39,028 nucleotides of DNA, from positions 1 to 39,028 of the forward strand of contig CAJUIL010000017.1 of NCBI GenBank assembly GCA_910586225.1, read 5' to 3'. Positions 31,254 through 39,028 of the stretch are shown here, piece by piece. This DNA is from an uncultured Eubacterium sp. Its GTDB lineage: Bacteria; Bacillota; Clostridia; Lachnospirales; Lachnospiraceae. The notes below the pieces were generated by a model. The model made no database searches. It was not told the origin of the DNA and saw nothing but the letters and a program-made list of their open reading frames with translations. Both the position numbers and the translations under genes were made by a program. How positions within the stretch are numbered: position 1 is the stretch's first letter; the number at the start of each line of letters is the position of its first letter.

Positions 31254-31607
31254 ATGCACGACAAGCTGATCTTTGACTATATGAATAAAGATGATGTATG
31301 CTCGCACGTAGAAGTGGATCTAACAACAAAACAGATTCTATGCGAGGATTTTACAGACGTCAAGCACCATCTGGTGTTTGCAAAAAGACCGCATACGATA
31401 GACAATCTAAATTTCTTTTTTCAGACAAGATGCTTTCCCCGCGGCCGGGAGGATGAAAAGGATATTTTAGAATTTTTAGGACTGCGCCAGTATAATCCAC
31501 TGGATATCGTGCGAAAAACCCATGGAGCGATGCACAAGGATTTTTGTTGGATCCGTTTTGAGGGTGAAACGCTCAAATGGGAGGATGTAAATCCAAAAAA
31601 CTCTTGA
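31254..31607 (+). CDS. Small protein, likely partner of the HipA-like kinase
   Basis: A 117-residue protein. The C-terminal half TRCFPRGREDEKDILEFLGLRQYNPLDIVRKTHGAMHKDFCWIRFEGE is a pattern I recall beside HipA-like kinases in Bacillota, but no formal family name is claimed. It might stand for the missing N-subdomain of HipA (as HipS does in HipBST) or be an antidote. AGGAGGG lies 5 nt before ATG 31254; a longer frame reaching 31215 would start inside the miniature element and is rejected. The next gene's -35 element overlaps its stop codon. Confidence 0.65.
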   Translation: MHDKLIFDYMNKDDVCSHVEVDLTTKQILCEDFTDVKHHLVFAKRPHTIDNLNFFFQTRCFPRGREDEKDILEFLGLRQYNPLDIVRKTHGAMHKDFCWIRFEGETLKWEDVNPKNS

Positions 31608-31632
31608 CAATAACATTACACAGACGTATAAT
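31604..31632 (+). promoter_or_regulatory. Promoter of the BlaR1-like gene
   Basis: TTGACA (31604-31609), 17-bp spacer, TATAAT (31627-31632): near-consensus. The -35 hexamer overlaps the stop of the preceding gene. Confidence 0.8.
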
Positions 31633-31651
31633 ATCTTTATACACTCGTGTA
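31615..31651. promoter_or_regulatory. BlaI/MecI-like double operator
   Basis: Site 1 is ATTACAC-AGAC-GTATAAT (31615-31632), a dyad with one mismatch that covers the spacer and -10 element. Site 2 is the perfect palindrome TACAC-TC-GTGTA (31640-31651) near the transcription start. The TACA/TGTA half-sites match the known operator style of BlaI/MecI repressors. Confidence 0.6.
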
Positions 31652-31670
31652 ATAAGGAGGGGTTTTATTT

Positions 31671-33860
31671 ATGGAAGTAAATCGTATGCTGCAAAATCTG
31701 TTTTTATCTGTTTGGGAAGTATCCATATCTGTCAGCGTGATCGCTGCTGTTTTCCTTTTGCTGTCCCCGTTTTTTCATAAGCGTTATGCGGCAAAGTGGA
31801 AATACCGGATATGGATATTTCTTGCCTTATGGCTGGCTGTCGTGCCTGCCTCGATCACATTTCTGACGAATCTGCCTGCGCTGCGTAATGCACCGTCTGG
31901 ATTTTCATCAGAGCAGGGCACAGAGATCATGTATAGAGAGACAGCACCATATCGGCGCATCACGGTTACGCTGCCCTCGCAAATGACAGAGCCGCTTGCC
32001 GTGCAGCCGGCAAAGAGCAGCATCCGTATCACATTTTTAGGCCTCGCAGCACTGGTATGGCTGTCAGGAGCAGTACTGTTTCTTTTGATCCATTTGTTTA
32101 TCTGCCTGCAGTATAAGCGCCGGATACGAAGATCTGGTATCTCGTGCCAAGACAGCTGTATGTATGATATGCTTTGGCAGCTGAAAAAAGAATTACATAT
32201 CCGCCGAGAGGTTCCGGTCATCGTGTATGCGCAGGCTTACAGCCCAATGATCATCGGATTTTTCCGCCCAGTGCTTGTGCTGCCGGAGGAACCGCTTTGC
32301 ATGGAAGAGCAATTCTTTATTTTCAAGCATGAGCTAGTACATCTAAAACGGAGAGATGTATGGATCAAGCTGCTGTTTACCATAGCCAATGCCATACACT
32401 GGATGAATCCATTTATCTATCGGATGGTCAAGGAGGCTGCGGTTGATATGGAGCTATCATGCGACGACAGGGTCGTACAGGGTATGGACACCACACAGCG
32501 CAAAGCTTATACAGAAACGCTGCTTTCCACGATGCACAAGCAGTATCAGAAAAGGGTGATCCTGACCACACAGTTTTATGGAGGTGTACGCGTGATGAAA
32601 AAAAGATTTCAAAATATACTGGCTGCAGCGAAAAAGAAAAACGGAACCTGCCTGCTTTTGTGTACCGCAGCGCTTACGGTCACTCTTTGGACGCTCGCAG
32701 GCTGCTCTATTTCAGATTCTAAAAATAAGGACGAAAAGCAGTTTCAGCAGATGGCCGGTGTATGGAGCATTGATTTTGACAAGACGGATGATTCATTGTG
32801 GGGTACTGGGATAGCCAATGGCAATCAAATGGAGATCAGCCAGACGGGAGAGTTTCAATATTTTATTGGCATAGGAGTTGGCGGAACCGGCCAGCTCGTT
32901 ACAGAAAATGGGACAACAACTGTTGAGATCCAGCCTTATGAGGAGCACAGCTCGGAAAAAGAAATATTGACGGTCAGCAGTATCGAAGAAAACGGCGAGC
33001 AGCAAATACAGATGGACTGGCACGGGGAAACCGTTTACTGGAAGCGCGGCGCTGCTGACGATACGTCTGGCCAGGACCATGCGCCAGCACAGACGATGCT
33101 TTCTTTCACAAAAGAAGGGGAAACAGAGCAAAAGCCTGCAACGCTTGCGGTTGGTAATGGATTTTCCTTGTATTTGCCGGACGATGAGTGGAAGCAGGAG
33201 GGCAGCGGGAAATGGTCGGCGGTGAATAACGAACAGGTGTGGCTTTGGATCTCCCATTATAAGGAACAAGATATCAACGAGCTGAAAAATGTGCTGACAT
33301 CTGACGGATATGTTGAAGATGAAGGCAGGCTGGTAAAGCAGACCATGGAGCTTTTAAATATCGCGGAGCCGAAAGCAGATAACAATGATGTGTGGTGCAT
33401 ATTCTACTGCTATCCGGCTGAGGCGGAGGAAGGCTGGGGCAGAGAGCTTCCTGTTATTGCGGATACGTTTGCCCTGTCGGGATCCTTTACAGATGAGCAA
33501 GAGCCTGACAGCACAGCACAAGGCGCTGCACCTTTGGGAGCAGAGGATCAGGAAGCGATCCGGAATCTTATTACAGCATTTGCCGAAGTATATTTTTACC
33601 GTGATAACGCGGATGCGCTGCGCCCATTTCTTGCAGATTCGTTTGAAGGTGACGCAGAATTATACACAGATAGCGGCCCGGTCAGCGATTTTAAAATAAA
33701 GGGATTGTATGATATGGATCCAAGAATTTTAGAAGAAGGGGTTTATATCATCTCGTTAGAATATCGTGACAGCGGTGCGGATGCGCTGCGTTATGTAACC
33801 TTTGGGCTCGTCAAACAAGCGGACGATTGGAAAGTGCTTTGGTATGGCGTGGAGGGCTGA
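31671..33860 (+). CDS. BlaR1-like M56 metallopeptidase with a non-beta-lactam-binding sensor domain
   Basis: A 729-residue membrane protease. The N-terminal part has several membrane segments, and the zinc site is HELVH (about residues 220-224) with a third ligand region DMELSCDDRV. After a further membrane segment (TCLLLCTAALTVTLWTLAGC, about 335-355) an extracellular half follows. This half lacks the penicillin-binding SxxK transpeptidase motif: it begins WSIDFDKTDDSLWGTGIANGNQMEIS, and ends in an NTF2-like region (AIRNLITAFAEVYFYRDNADALRPFLADSF). It is therefore a sensor for something other than classical beta-lactams, by inference. AAGGAGG precedes ATG 31671. No blaI repressor gene is adjacent, although BlaI-like operators overlap the promoter. 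Confidence 0.85.
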   Translation: MEVNRMLQNLFLSVWEVSISVSVIAAVFLLLSPFFHKRYAAKWKYRIWIFLALWLAVVPASITFLTNLPALRNAPSGFSSEQGTEIMYRETAPYRRITVTLPSQMTEPLAVQPAKSSIRITFLGLAALVWLSGAVLFLLIHLFICLQYKRRIRRSGISCQDSCMYDMLWQLKKELHIRREVPVIVYAQAYSPMIIGFFRPVLVLPEEPLCMEEQFFIFKHELVHLKRRDVWIKLLFTIANAIHWMNPFIYRMVKEAAVDMELSCDDRVVQGMDTTQRKAYTETLLSTMHKQYQKRVILTTQFYGGVRVMKKRFQNILAAAKKKNGTCLLLCTAALTVTLWTLAGCSISDSKNKDEKQFQQMAGVWSIDFDKTDDSLWGTGIANGNQMEISQTGEFQYFIGIGVGGTGQLVTENGTTTVEIQPYEEHSSEKEILTVSSIEENGEQQIQMDWHGETVYWKRGAADDTSGQDHAPAQTMLSFTKEGETEQKPATLAVGNGFSLYLPDDEWKQEGSGKWSAVNNEQVWLWISHYKEQDINELKNVLTSDGYVEDEGRLVKQTMELLNIAEPKADNNDVWCIFYCYPAEAEEGWGRELPVIADTFALSGSFTDEQEPDSTAQGAAPLGAEDQEAIRNLITAFAEVYFYRDNADALRPFLADSFEGDAELYTDSGPVSDFKIKGLYDMDPRILEEGVYIISLEYRDSGADALRYVTFGLVKQADDWKVLWYGVEG

Positions 33861-33897
33861 TTGGCTTATGAAGCTCCGTTTAGGCAGAAAATAAAAG

Positions 33898-33944
33898 AAA
33901 ACCGTCCTGGTCTGGCTGTTAGACAGCCTGGCCGGGACGGTTTT
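33898..33944. terminator. Bidirectional terminator between the BlaR1-like gene and aroA
   Basis: AAAACCGTCC... pairs with ...GGGACGGTTTT through a long stem with a TGGCTG/CAGCC top. A-rich on the left and T-rich on the right, as expected between convergent genes. Confidence 0.8.
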
Positions 33945-33963
33945 GCTTAGCAGCTAGATGGGC

Positions 33964-35241
33964 TTAGCTGCAGAGCGATTGTAAATGCTGGTAAAATTCC
34001 GGATAAGAAATGCAGACGCATTCCGCGTCTTGGATCTGCACTCCGCCTTCCGCGCACAGGCCGGCGACTGCAAAGGACATCGCGATCCGATGGTCCGCCT
34101 GCGGATCTATCGCCGCGTAATGTAACGGCCTGCCGCCGTGGATGATCATGCCGTCGTCGGTTGCTGTGATATCCGCTCCCATATTCTTTAAATTTGCAGC
34201 GATCGTTTCAATACGGTCGGATTCCTTTACCTTTAATTCCGCTGCGTCCCGGATGATGGTTGTGCCCTGTGCAAAAGCAGCCATTACAGCAAGCACAGGG
34301 ATCTCGTCGATCAAGGCTGGGATCAGATCTCCCTCAACGGTTGTCCCAGTCAGGTCGGAGGACGTTACGAGCAGGTCGCAGACAGGCTCGCCGGATACGG
34401 TACGTTCGTTCAGCCTTATAATATTTGCGTGCATAGCTTTCGCTGCACGTAAAAATCCGTCCCTTGTCGGATTTACGCCGACATTTTGGATCAGTACTTC
34501 AGAGTTCGGAACGAGCAGCGCGGCGGCGATAAAATAAGCGGCAGAGGAAATATCGCCTGGCACCTCGATCTTTTGTCCGGTCAGCACCGGGTCCGGCAAA
34601 ACGGAAACTGTAGTCTGCTGGCAGGATATATGTGCGCCGAAGGAGGAAAGCATCAGCTCCGTATGGTTTCTGGATACGGATGGCTCTGTAACGCTTGTTC
34701 TCCCGTCCGCATACAATCCGGCAAGAAGAACGCACGATTTGACCTGCGCCGACGCGACAGGGGATGAATAGTGGATGCCATGCAGGGAGCTGCCGCTTAT
34801 CGTAAACGGTGCGCAGCCGTTTTTATACTGGCTTGTAAGGACGGCGCCCATTTCCTGCAGCGGCTTGATAATGCGGTTCATCGGGCGTTTTTGAATCGAA
34901 GCGTCTCCGGTCAGGGTAGAAGCAAAGGGCTGTCCTGCCAAAATGCCGGAGATCAGGCGCATCGTAGTGCCGCTGTTGCCGACATCTAAAACGGATGCAG
35001 GCGGACGCAGGCCGTGCAGACCTTTACCGTGGATGACAATCCGCTCTGGTGTATTATCGATCGCAATGCCGAGCTTTTGAAAGCAGGAAATCGTAGACAG
35101 GCAGTCCGCGCCCTGCAAAAAATGTGTGACCTCTGTCAGCCCGTCGGCTAATGCGCCGAACATAATGCTGCGGTGGGAAATGGATTTATCTCCGGGTATC
35201 TGGATTTCTCCTTTGAAAGAAGCGGTTGGCTTGATCAACAT
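33964..35241 (-). CDS. aroA: 3-phosphoshikimate 1-carboxyvinyltransferase (EPSP synthase)
   Basis: A 425-residue enzyme with IPGDKSISHRSIMFGALADG at the N-terminus, DVGNSGTTMRLISGILAG, RPMNRIIKPLQEMGA, the SDRIETIAANLKNMGADI segment and ADHRIAMSFAVAGL. It transfers enolpyruvyl from PEP to shikimate-3-phosphate in aromatic amino-acid synthesis. The start ATG 35241 is preceded by AGGAGA. It follows tyrA on the same strand, with a miniature element in the 186-bp gap, so both genes probably form an operon driven by the tyrA promoter. Confidence 0.95.
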   Translation of the reverse strand: MLIKPTASFKGEIQIPGDKSISHRSIMFGALADGLTEVTHFLQGADCLSTISCFQKLGIAIDNTPERIVIHGKGLHGLRPPASVLDVGNSGTTMRLISGILAGQPFASTLTGDASIQKRPMNRIIKPLQEMGAVLTSQYKNGCAPFTISGSSLHGIHYSSPVASAQVKSCVLLAGLYADGRTSVTEPSVSRNHTELMLSSFGAHISCQQTTVSVLPDPVLTGQKIEVPGDISSAAYFIAAALLVPNSEVLIQNVGVNPTRDGFLRAAKAMHANIIRLNERTVSGEPVCDLLVTSSDLTGTTVEGDLIPALIDEIPVLAVMAAFAQGTTIIRDAAELKVKESDRIETIAANLKNMGADITATDDGMIIHGGRPLHYAAIDPQADHRIAMSFAVAGLCAEGGVQIQDAECVCISYPEFYQHLQSLCS

Positions 35242-35278
35242 AATAAATTCTCCTGATTTTCGTTTTTCTAAAATACAG

Positions 35279-35412
35279 GTAACAGCTCAGGCAAGCTGAC
35301 CTGTTACCTGCAAAAATCCATTGAAAATCGCTTCGCGATGGGATTTTTGCACTCCTGAATCATGTTCTTACGGTCTTTGCAGCAAGATGCAAAGACCTGC
35401 CTAAACTGTTAC
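35279..35412 (-). mobile_element. 134-bp miniature inverted-repeat element, copy 3 (opposite strand)
   Basis: It is identical in length and highly similar to copies 1 and 2 but inverted on the + strand. Read on the minus strand it has the same 5'-3' order as the other two copies do on the + strand. Flanks are AAATACAG and AAATACGC, agreeing at 6 of 8 positions, an older or mutated duplication. It lies between tyrA and aroA, both on the minus strand. Confidence 0.85.
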
Positions 35413-35427
35413 AAATACGCTCTTTTG

Positions 35428-36537
35428 TCAACGCTTGTAGATCGTATAATGGTATTTTTCAAGCAGCGTCCCTGCGGTATCTAGGGAAGCCTGGTCGTAA
35501 AGCTCGATATGCAGCACGCCGCCTTCAAACTCCCGGTTATGCAGGATGCCAATATTTTTAATGCTGATACCATTGCTGGCAAGCAGTGTGGCAAGCGTCG
35601 CGATACTTCCGGCCTCATCTATTAAATCGCAATATAATTCATATACCGGCTGTATGGAGCCAGGGCGCCGCACAGTCAAGGAGTCACGGTAATCCTTTGC
35701 CTGCGAAAAATAGGCTGCGATAGGTTCTTTTTGGCCTTGTGCGATCCATGTGCGCAGGCCGGACAGCTGCTCGGTATACAGGTCAAGCAGGCGAAGCAGC
35801 TGCGTTTGATTGGACAGGCAGATATCCTGCCACATCACAGGCGACGACGCTGCAATACGTGTCATATCCCGAAAGCCTCCGGCTGCAATGGTTTTCATCG
35901 TCTGTTCCGGGCCGTCGATCTCCTTGACCAGGTTCACCAAGCTGTAGGCGAGCATATGCGGCAGATGGCTGATGGAGGCTGTTGCAAAGTCATGCTGATC
36001 GTAGTCTAGGATCATTGGAATGGCGCCGAGCGCACAGACAAGACTTCGAAAACGTTCGACCTGCTGCGTTGAAACCTCAGCAGACGGCGTTAGGATGTAG
36101 TAAGCATTTTCCAATAGATAAGCTGTAGACGCCGCAAAGCCTGTCTTTTCAGAACCAGCCATCGGATGTCCGCCGATAAAATTCCGTTCCAGCCCCAGAC
36201 GTGCGGCTGCACGGTGGATATCGCCCTTGACGCTGCCGACATCCGTAATAATTGTATGCGGATGGACGATGTTCTTTAGCTGTTCTAAGTAAATAAGATT
36301 TTGCTGTACAGGCGTACAGAGAAAAATATAATCGGAATCTGATATTTCATCCAGACTTAACATCGTGCTATTTTCGATAACGCCCGCTTCGTATGCCTGC
36401 GTGATCGTGGATAGATGGCCGGAAACGGCGTACAGGCGGATCTGCGGGCTGATACGCTTTAACGTTTTGGCGATCGAGCCGCCGATCAGTCCAAGACCGA
36501 TAAAGCTTATTTTTTTTAATTCCGTTTTCATTTCCAT
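35428..36537 (-). CDS. tyrA: Prephenate dehydrogenase with C-terminal ACT domain
   Basis: A 369-residue protein. The NAD-binding motif is ISFIGLGLIGGSIAKTLK. Substrate-site segments are IITDVGSVKGDI, FIGGHPMAGSEKTGF and SHLPHMLAYSLVN. The last 70 residues (DLIDEAGSIATLATLLASNGISIKNIGILHNREFEGGVLHIELYDQ) form an ACT domain, probably for tyrosine feedback. It oxidises prephenate to 4-hydroxyphenylpyruvate. ATG 36537 follows GAGGA at 7 nt. It has its own promoter upstream and appears to head the tyrA-aroA operon. Confidence 0.95.
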   Translation of the reverse strand: MEMKTELKKISFIGLGLIGGSIAKTLKRISPQIRLYAVSGHLSTITQAYEAGVIENSTMLSLDEISDSDYIFLCTPVQQNLIYLEQLKNIVHPHTIITDVGSVKGDIHRAAARLGLERNFIGGHPMAGSEKTGFAASTAYLLENAYYILTPSAEVSTQQVERFRSLVCALGAIPMILDYDQHDFATASISHLPHMLAYSLVNLVKEIDGPEQTMKTIAAGGFRDMTRIAASSPVMWQDICLSNQTQLLRLLDLYTEQLSGLRTWIAQGQKEPIAAYFSQAKDYRDSLTVRRPGSIQPVYELYCDLIDEAGSIATLATLLASNGISIKNIGILHNREFEGGVLHIELYDQASLDTAGTLLEKYHYTIYKR

Positions 36538-36587
36538 GAATGTTTCCTCATTTCGTGTTTGGTTGACAGAGCTGGTTTCTGAAAAAT

Positions 36588-36616
36588 ATTTTAATGATTG
36601 TATGCCGCAAAGTCAA
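36588..36616 (-). promoter_or_regulatory. Promoter of tyrA-aroA
   Basis: On the minus strand TTGACT, 17-bp spacer, TAAAAT, about 50 nt before the tyrA start. Confidence 0.6.
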
Positions 36617-36740
36617 TATGAACGTGCTTTCCTGCAACCCGTCCAGTATATTTTTGCGTAACGGATCGGATACCCACTCCGTGATGCTTCTGTGACATTT
36701 TGACAGAACAATGATGGAAAAATGAAAAAAATTGTTGTAA

Positions 36741-36769
36741 TTGACCATGAGTTTTGTTAATATTAAGAT
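36741..36769 (+). promoter_or_regulatory. Promoter of the EF-G-like gene
   Basis: TTGACC, 17-bp spacer, TAAGAT, 46 nt before the start codon; AGGAGGT ribosome site lies between. Confidence 0.55.
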
Positions 36770-36814
36770 AGTGTTTGTGACAAAACAAATAAATGTGCAG
36801 GAGGTAATAGATTC

Positions 36815-38905
36815 ATGGAGGTATTTACAACAGACAGGATACGCAACGTAGTGCTCTTAGGTCATGGCGGGGCAGGTAAGACAAGCCTGGTAGAGGCAAT
36901 GGCGTATCTGTCAGGACAGACGAATCGCATGGGAAAAATCAGCGACGGCAATACTGTCAGCGATTTTGATAAAGAAGAGATCAAGCGTTCTTTTTCCATT
37001 CAGACGACCGTTGTGCCGATCCTATGGGACAATACAAAGATCAATATTTTGGATACGCCTGGTTATTTTGATTTTGTAGGCGAGGCAGAAGAGGCGGTAA
37101 GTGTTGCAGATGCCGCGATCATCGTAGTCAGCGGCAAGGCCGGCATTGAGGTCGGCACGAAAAAGGCATGGGAGATGTGTGAACGCTATAAGCTCCCGCG
37201 TATGTTTTTTGTAACGGATATGGACATTGACAACGCCAGCTTTCGTCAGGTTGTAGAGGATCTGCAGCAGCTTTACGGCAAAAAGATCGCGCCGTTCCAT
37301 CTGCCGATCCGTGAAAACGAAAAATTTGTCGGCTATGTAAACATTGTGGCGCAGACAGCGAACCGTTGGAATGAAAAGGGCGAGGTTGTGCCGATGGATA
37401 TGCCGGATTATTCCGTGCCGAATCTGGAAAAATGCAGGGAAGCGCTTGTGGAAGCGGTTGCAGAGACGAGCGAGGAGTTTATGGACCGGTATTTTAACGG
37501 CGAGGAATTTTCTGAAAACGAGATCCGTCAGGCGCTGCGCGTAAACGTGACAGACGGCAGTATGGTTCCGGTTTCGATGGGTTCTTGTATCTTGGCGCAG
37601 GGCGTATATACGCTTTTGGATGATATTACAAAATATTTCCCAAGCCCGGATAAAAGACCATGTGCGGGTATTAACGCAAAGACGAACGAAGTATATCAGG
37701 CGGATTATGATTTTGCGAAACCAAAGTCTGCATACATATTTAAGACCATCCAAGATCCGTTTATTGGAAAATATTCTTTGATCAAAGTTAATTCCGGCGT
37801 TTTAAAGACGGACGACGTATTGTTAAATTATCACAGGGATACGGAAGAAAAAATCGGGAAACTCTATGTGATGAAGGGTGCGAAGGCTGAAGAGGTCAAA
37901 GAGCTTCATGCGGGAGATATCGGTGCGCTTGCAAAGCTGAACAAGGCGCGTACGACAGATTCGCTGTCTACGAAGGCAAACCCGATCCTGTATATCCGTA
38001 CAGCTTTATCAACACCGTATACGTGCAAACGGTATAAGGTAAAAAATAAAGCGGACGTTGACAAAGCTTCCCAAGCGCTCACAAAGCTGACGCACGAGGA
38101 TCTGACGCTCAAGGTGGTCAACGACAGCGCGAACGGGCAGACGCTTTTATACGGTATCGGAGAGCAGCAGCTCGACGTTGTAGTCAGCAAGCTGGCAAAC
38201 CGTTATAAGGTAGACATTGAGCTTGGAAAAGCAAAAGTTGCATTCCGCGAAACAATACGCAAAAAAGCAGATGTTGAATATAAATATAAAAAACAGTCTG
38301 GCGGACACGGGCAGTATGGCCATGTAAAAATGACCTTTGAGCCTTCTGGAAATCTGGAAGAGTCGTATGAATTTTCACAAACCGTAGTCGGCGGCGCTGT
38401 ACCTAAGAATTATTTCCCGGCTGTTGAAAAGGGAATCCAAGAATCCGTAAAGAGCGGCCCGCTGGCAGCTTATCCGGTTGTTGGTATTAAAGCGAACCTT
38501 TATGACGGCTCTTATCATCCGGTAGATTCTTCAGAGCTTGCGTTTAAGGTAGCCGCTGCGCAGGCATTTAAGAAGGGCTTTTTACAGGCGTCTCCGGTAT
38601 TGCTGGAGCCGATCGCGTCCATGACGGTTACCGCTTCTGATAAATATACGGGCGATATTATGGGCGATCTGAACAAACGCCGTGCGCGCGTGCTTGGCAT
38701 GAACCCGATCGAGGGCGGCAAGCAGGAGATCACAGCAGATATCCCATACACCGAGCTGGACGGCTATACGACTGTGCTGCGTTCCATTACCGGCGGCGAA
38801 GGTACCTACCGCTATGAGCTTGCACGCTATGAGCAGGCGCCGGATGATGTACAAAAACGCGAGATTGAAGCAAGAGCGAATAAACTGGTGGACATTGAGG
38901 AATAA
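36815..38905 (+). CDS. EF-G-like GTPase (FusA paralogue)
   Basis: A 696-residue translation-factor GTPase with all EF-G domains. G1 is GHGGAGKTSL and G3 is DTPGYFDF. The catalytic His of EF-G (DTPGH) is Tyr here, the G4 motif NKxD is replaced by TDMD, and the switch ERGITI is EEIKRSFSI. This pattern marks a paralogue group common in Clostridia, distinct from canonical FusA. Domain IV has KKQSGGHGQYGHVKM, and domain V ends VLRSITGGEGTYRYELARYEQAPDD. A role in ribosome translocation, recycling or protection is possible; canonical EF-G function is not assured. It is monocistronic in view, and its 3' end runs into a tandem repeat. Confidence 0.9.
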   Translation: MEVFTTDRIRNVVLLGHGGAGKTSLVEAMAYLSGQTNRMGKISDGNTVSDFDKEEIKRSFSIQTTVVPILWDNTKINILDTPGYFDFVGEAEEAVSVADAAIIVVSGKAGIEVGTKKAWEMCERYKLPRMFFVTDMDIDNASFRQVVEDLQQLYGKKIAPFHLPIRENEKFVGYVNIVAQTANRWNEKGEVVPMDMPDYSVPNLEKCREALVEAVAETSEEFMDRYFNGEEFSENEIRQALRVNVTDGSMVPVSMGSCILAQGVYTLLDDITKYFPSPDKRPCAGINAKTNEVYQADYDFAKPKSAYIFKTIQDPFIGKYSLIKVNSGVLKTDDVLLNYHRDTEEKIGKLYVMKGAKAEEVKELHAGDIGALAKLNKARTTDSLSTKANPILYIRTALSTPYTCKRYKVKNKADVDKASQALTKLTHEDLTLKVVNDSANGQTLLYGIGEQQLDVVVSKLANRYKVDIELGKAKVAFRETIRKKADVEYKYKKQSGGHGQYGHVKMTFEPSGNLEESYEFSQTVVGGAVPKNYFPAVEKGIQESVKSGPLAAYPVVGIKANLYDGSYHPVDSSELAFKVAAAQAFKKGFLQASPVLLEPIASMTVTASDKYTGDIMGDLNKRRARVLGMNPIEGGKQEITADIPYTELDGYTTVLRSITGGEGTYRYELARYEQAPDDVQKREIEARANKLVDIEE

Positions 38906-39028
38906 CTTAAAGTGTTGAGGATCAACTTAAAGCATTAAGAAATAACTTAAAGTATTAAGAAATAACTTAAAGCATTAAGAAATAACTTAAAGCATTAAGA
39001 AATAACTTAAAGCATTAAGAAATAACTT
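38893..39028 (+). repeat. 20-bp tandem repeat array overlapping the 3' end of the EF-G-like gene
   Basis: The unit is cattaagaaataacttaaag, repeated at exact 20-bp spacing: 38893, 38913, 38933, 38953, 38973, 38993 and a partial unit at 39013 running off the window. The first unit (cattgaggaataacttaaag) includes the last codons and stop of the EF-G-like gene. The first two units differ most; later ones are nearly identical, consistent with expansion outward from the gene end. There are no spacers, so it is not CRISPR. Confidence 0.9.

Noticed and set aside
38893..39028. CRISPR array
   Set aside because: Units abut with no spacers, period 20 bp, no cas genes in the window.

Overview
The window looks like a chromosomal segment of a Gram-positive anaerobe of the class Clostridia, most likely a gut Lachnospiraceae relative. 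This is inferred from gene content (BlaR1-type M56 sensor, clostridial-type EF-G-like GTPase, XRE and TetR regulators, Rpn-type nuclease, ABC-exported cell-wall glycan locus), AGGAGG-type ribosome sites and sigma-A-like promoters. No rRNA or tRNA gene was recognised, so the assignment rests on protein character only.

Region 1 (1-19275) is a large surface-polysaccharide locus. The left edge holds the end of an Rpn/PD-(D/E)XK transposase-like gene. A 313-bp segment follows, bounded by perfect 23-bp inverted repeats (758-780 and 1048-1070). It contains a good promoter facing away from the locus and a strong hairpin, so it reads as an invertible promoter switch captured in the OFF orientation. 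Then come an XRE regulator and about 15 tightly packed, mostly overlapping genes on the + strand: a GT4, an ABC-2 permease with an extra ectodomain plus its ATPase (Wzm/Wzt/TagGH type), two separated halves of a COG5610-like protein with a GT2 between them, a sugar epimerase, UDP-glucose 6-dehydrogenase, an RgpF-like glycosyltransferase, a methyltransferase, an FAD oxidoreductase, two GT2s, a Gfo/Idh/MocA oxidoreductase and a large polytopic membrane protein. Together they would make an acidic-sugar glycan and export it through an ABC transporter.

Region 2 (19319-22740) holds a metallophosphoesterase on the - strand, an AT-rich strip with a frameshifted PemK/MazF-type toxin remnant, an MNT/HEPN gene pair and a cysteine-synthase-like gene.

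Region 3 (22789-28403) is the most promising candidate for an undescribed system. A TetR regulator diverges from an operon encoding an SCP2-like protein, a membrane-anchored alpha/beta hydrolase, a stand-alone condensation-domain enzyme, a carrier protein and an acyl/aminoacyl-AMP ligase. Two near-identical palindromes bracket the operon promoter. The parts amount to a miniature dissociated NRPS-like or acyl-conjugation pathway.

Region 4 (28476-33944) carries a secreted PPC-domain protein with an odd pentapeptide-repeat N-terminus, a DUF5713 gene with a HipA-like kinase and a small likely partner, and a BlaR1-like protease-sensor with no blaI beside it. Region 5 (33964-39028) has tyrA and aroA on the - strand, an EF-G-like GTPase, and a 20-bp tandem repeat running off the right edge.

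Three copies of a 134-bp miniature element (26423-26556, 31097-31230, 35279-35412) link regions 3-5. Each has GTAACAG ends and an 8-bp flanking duplication (perfect in two copies). Each sits between co-directional genes and in the same orientation relative to transcription.
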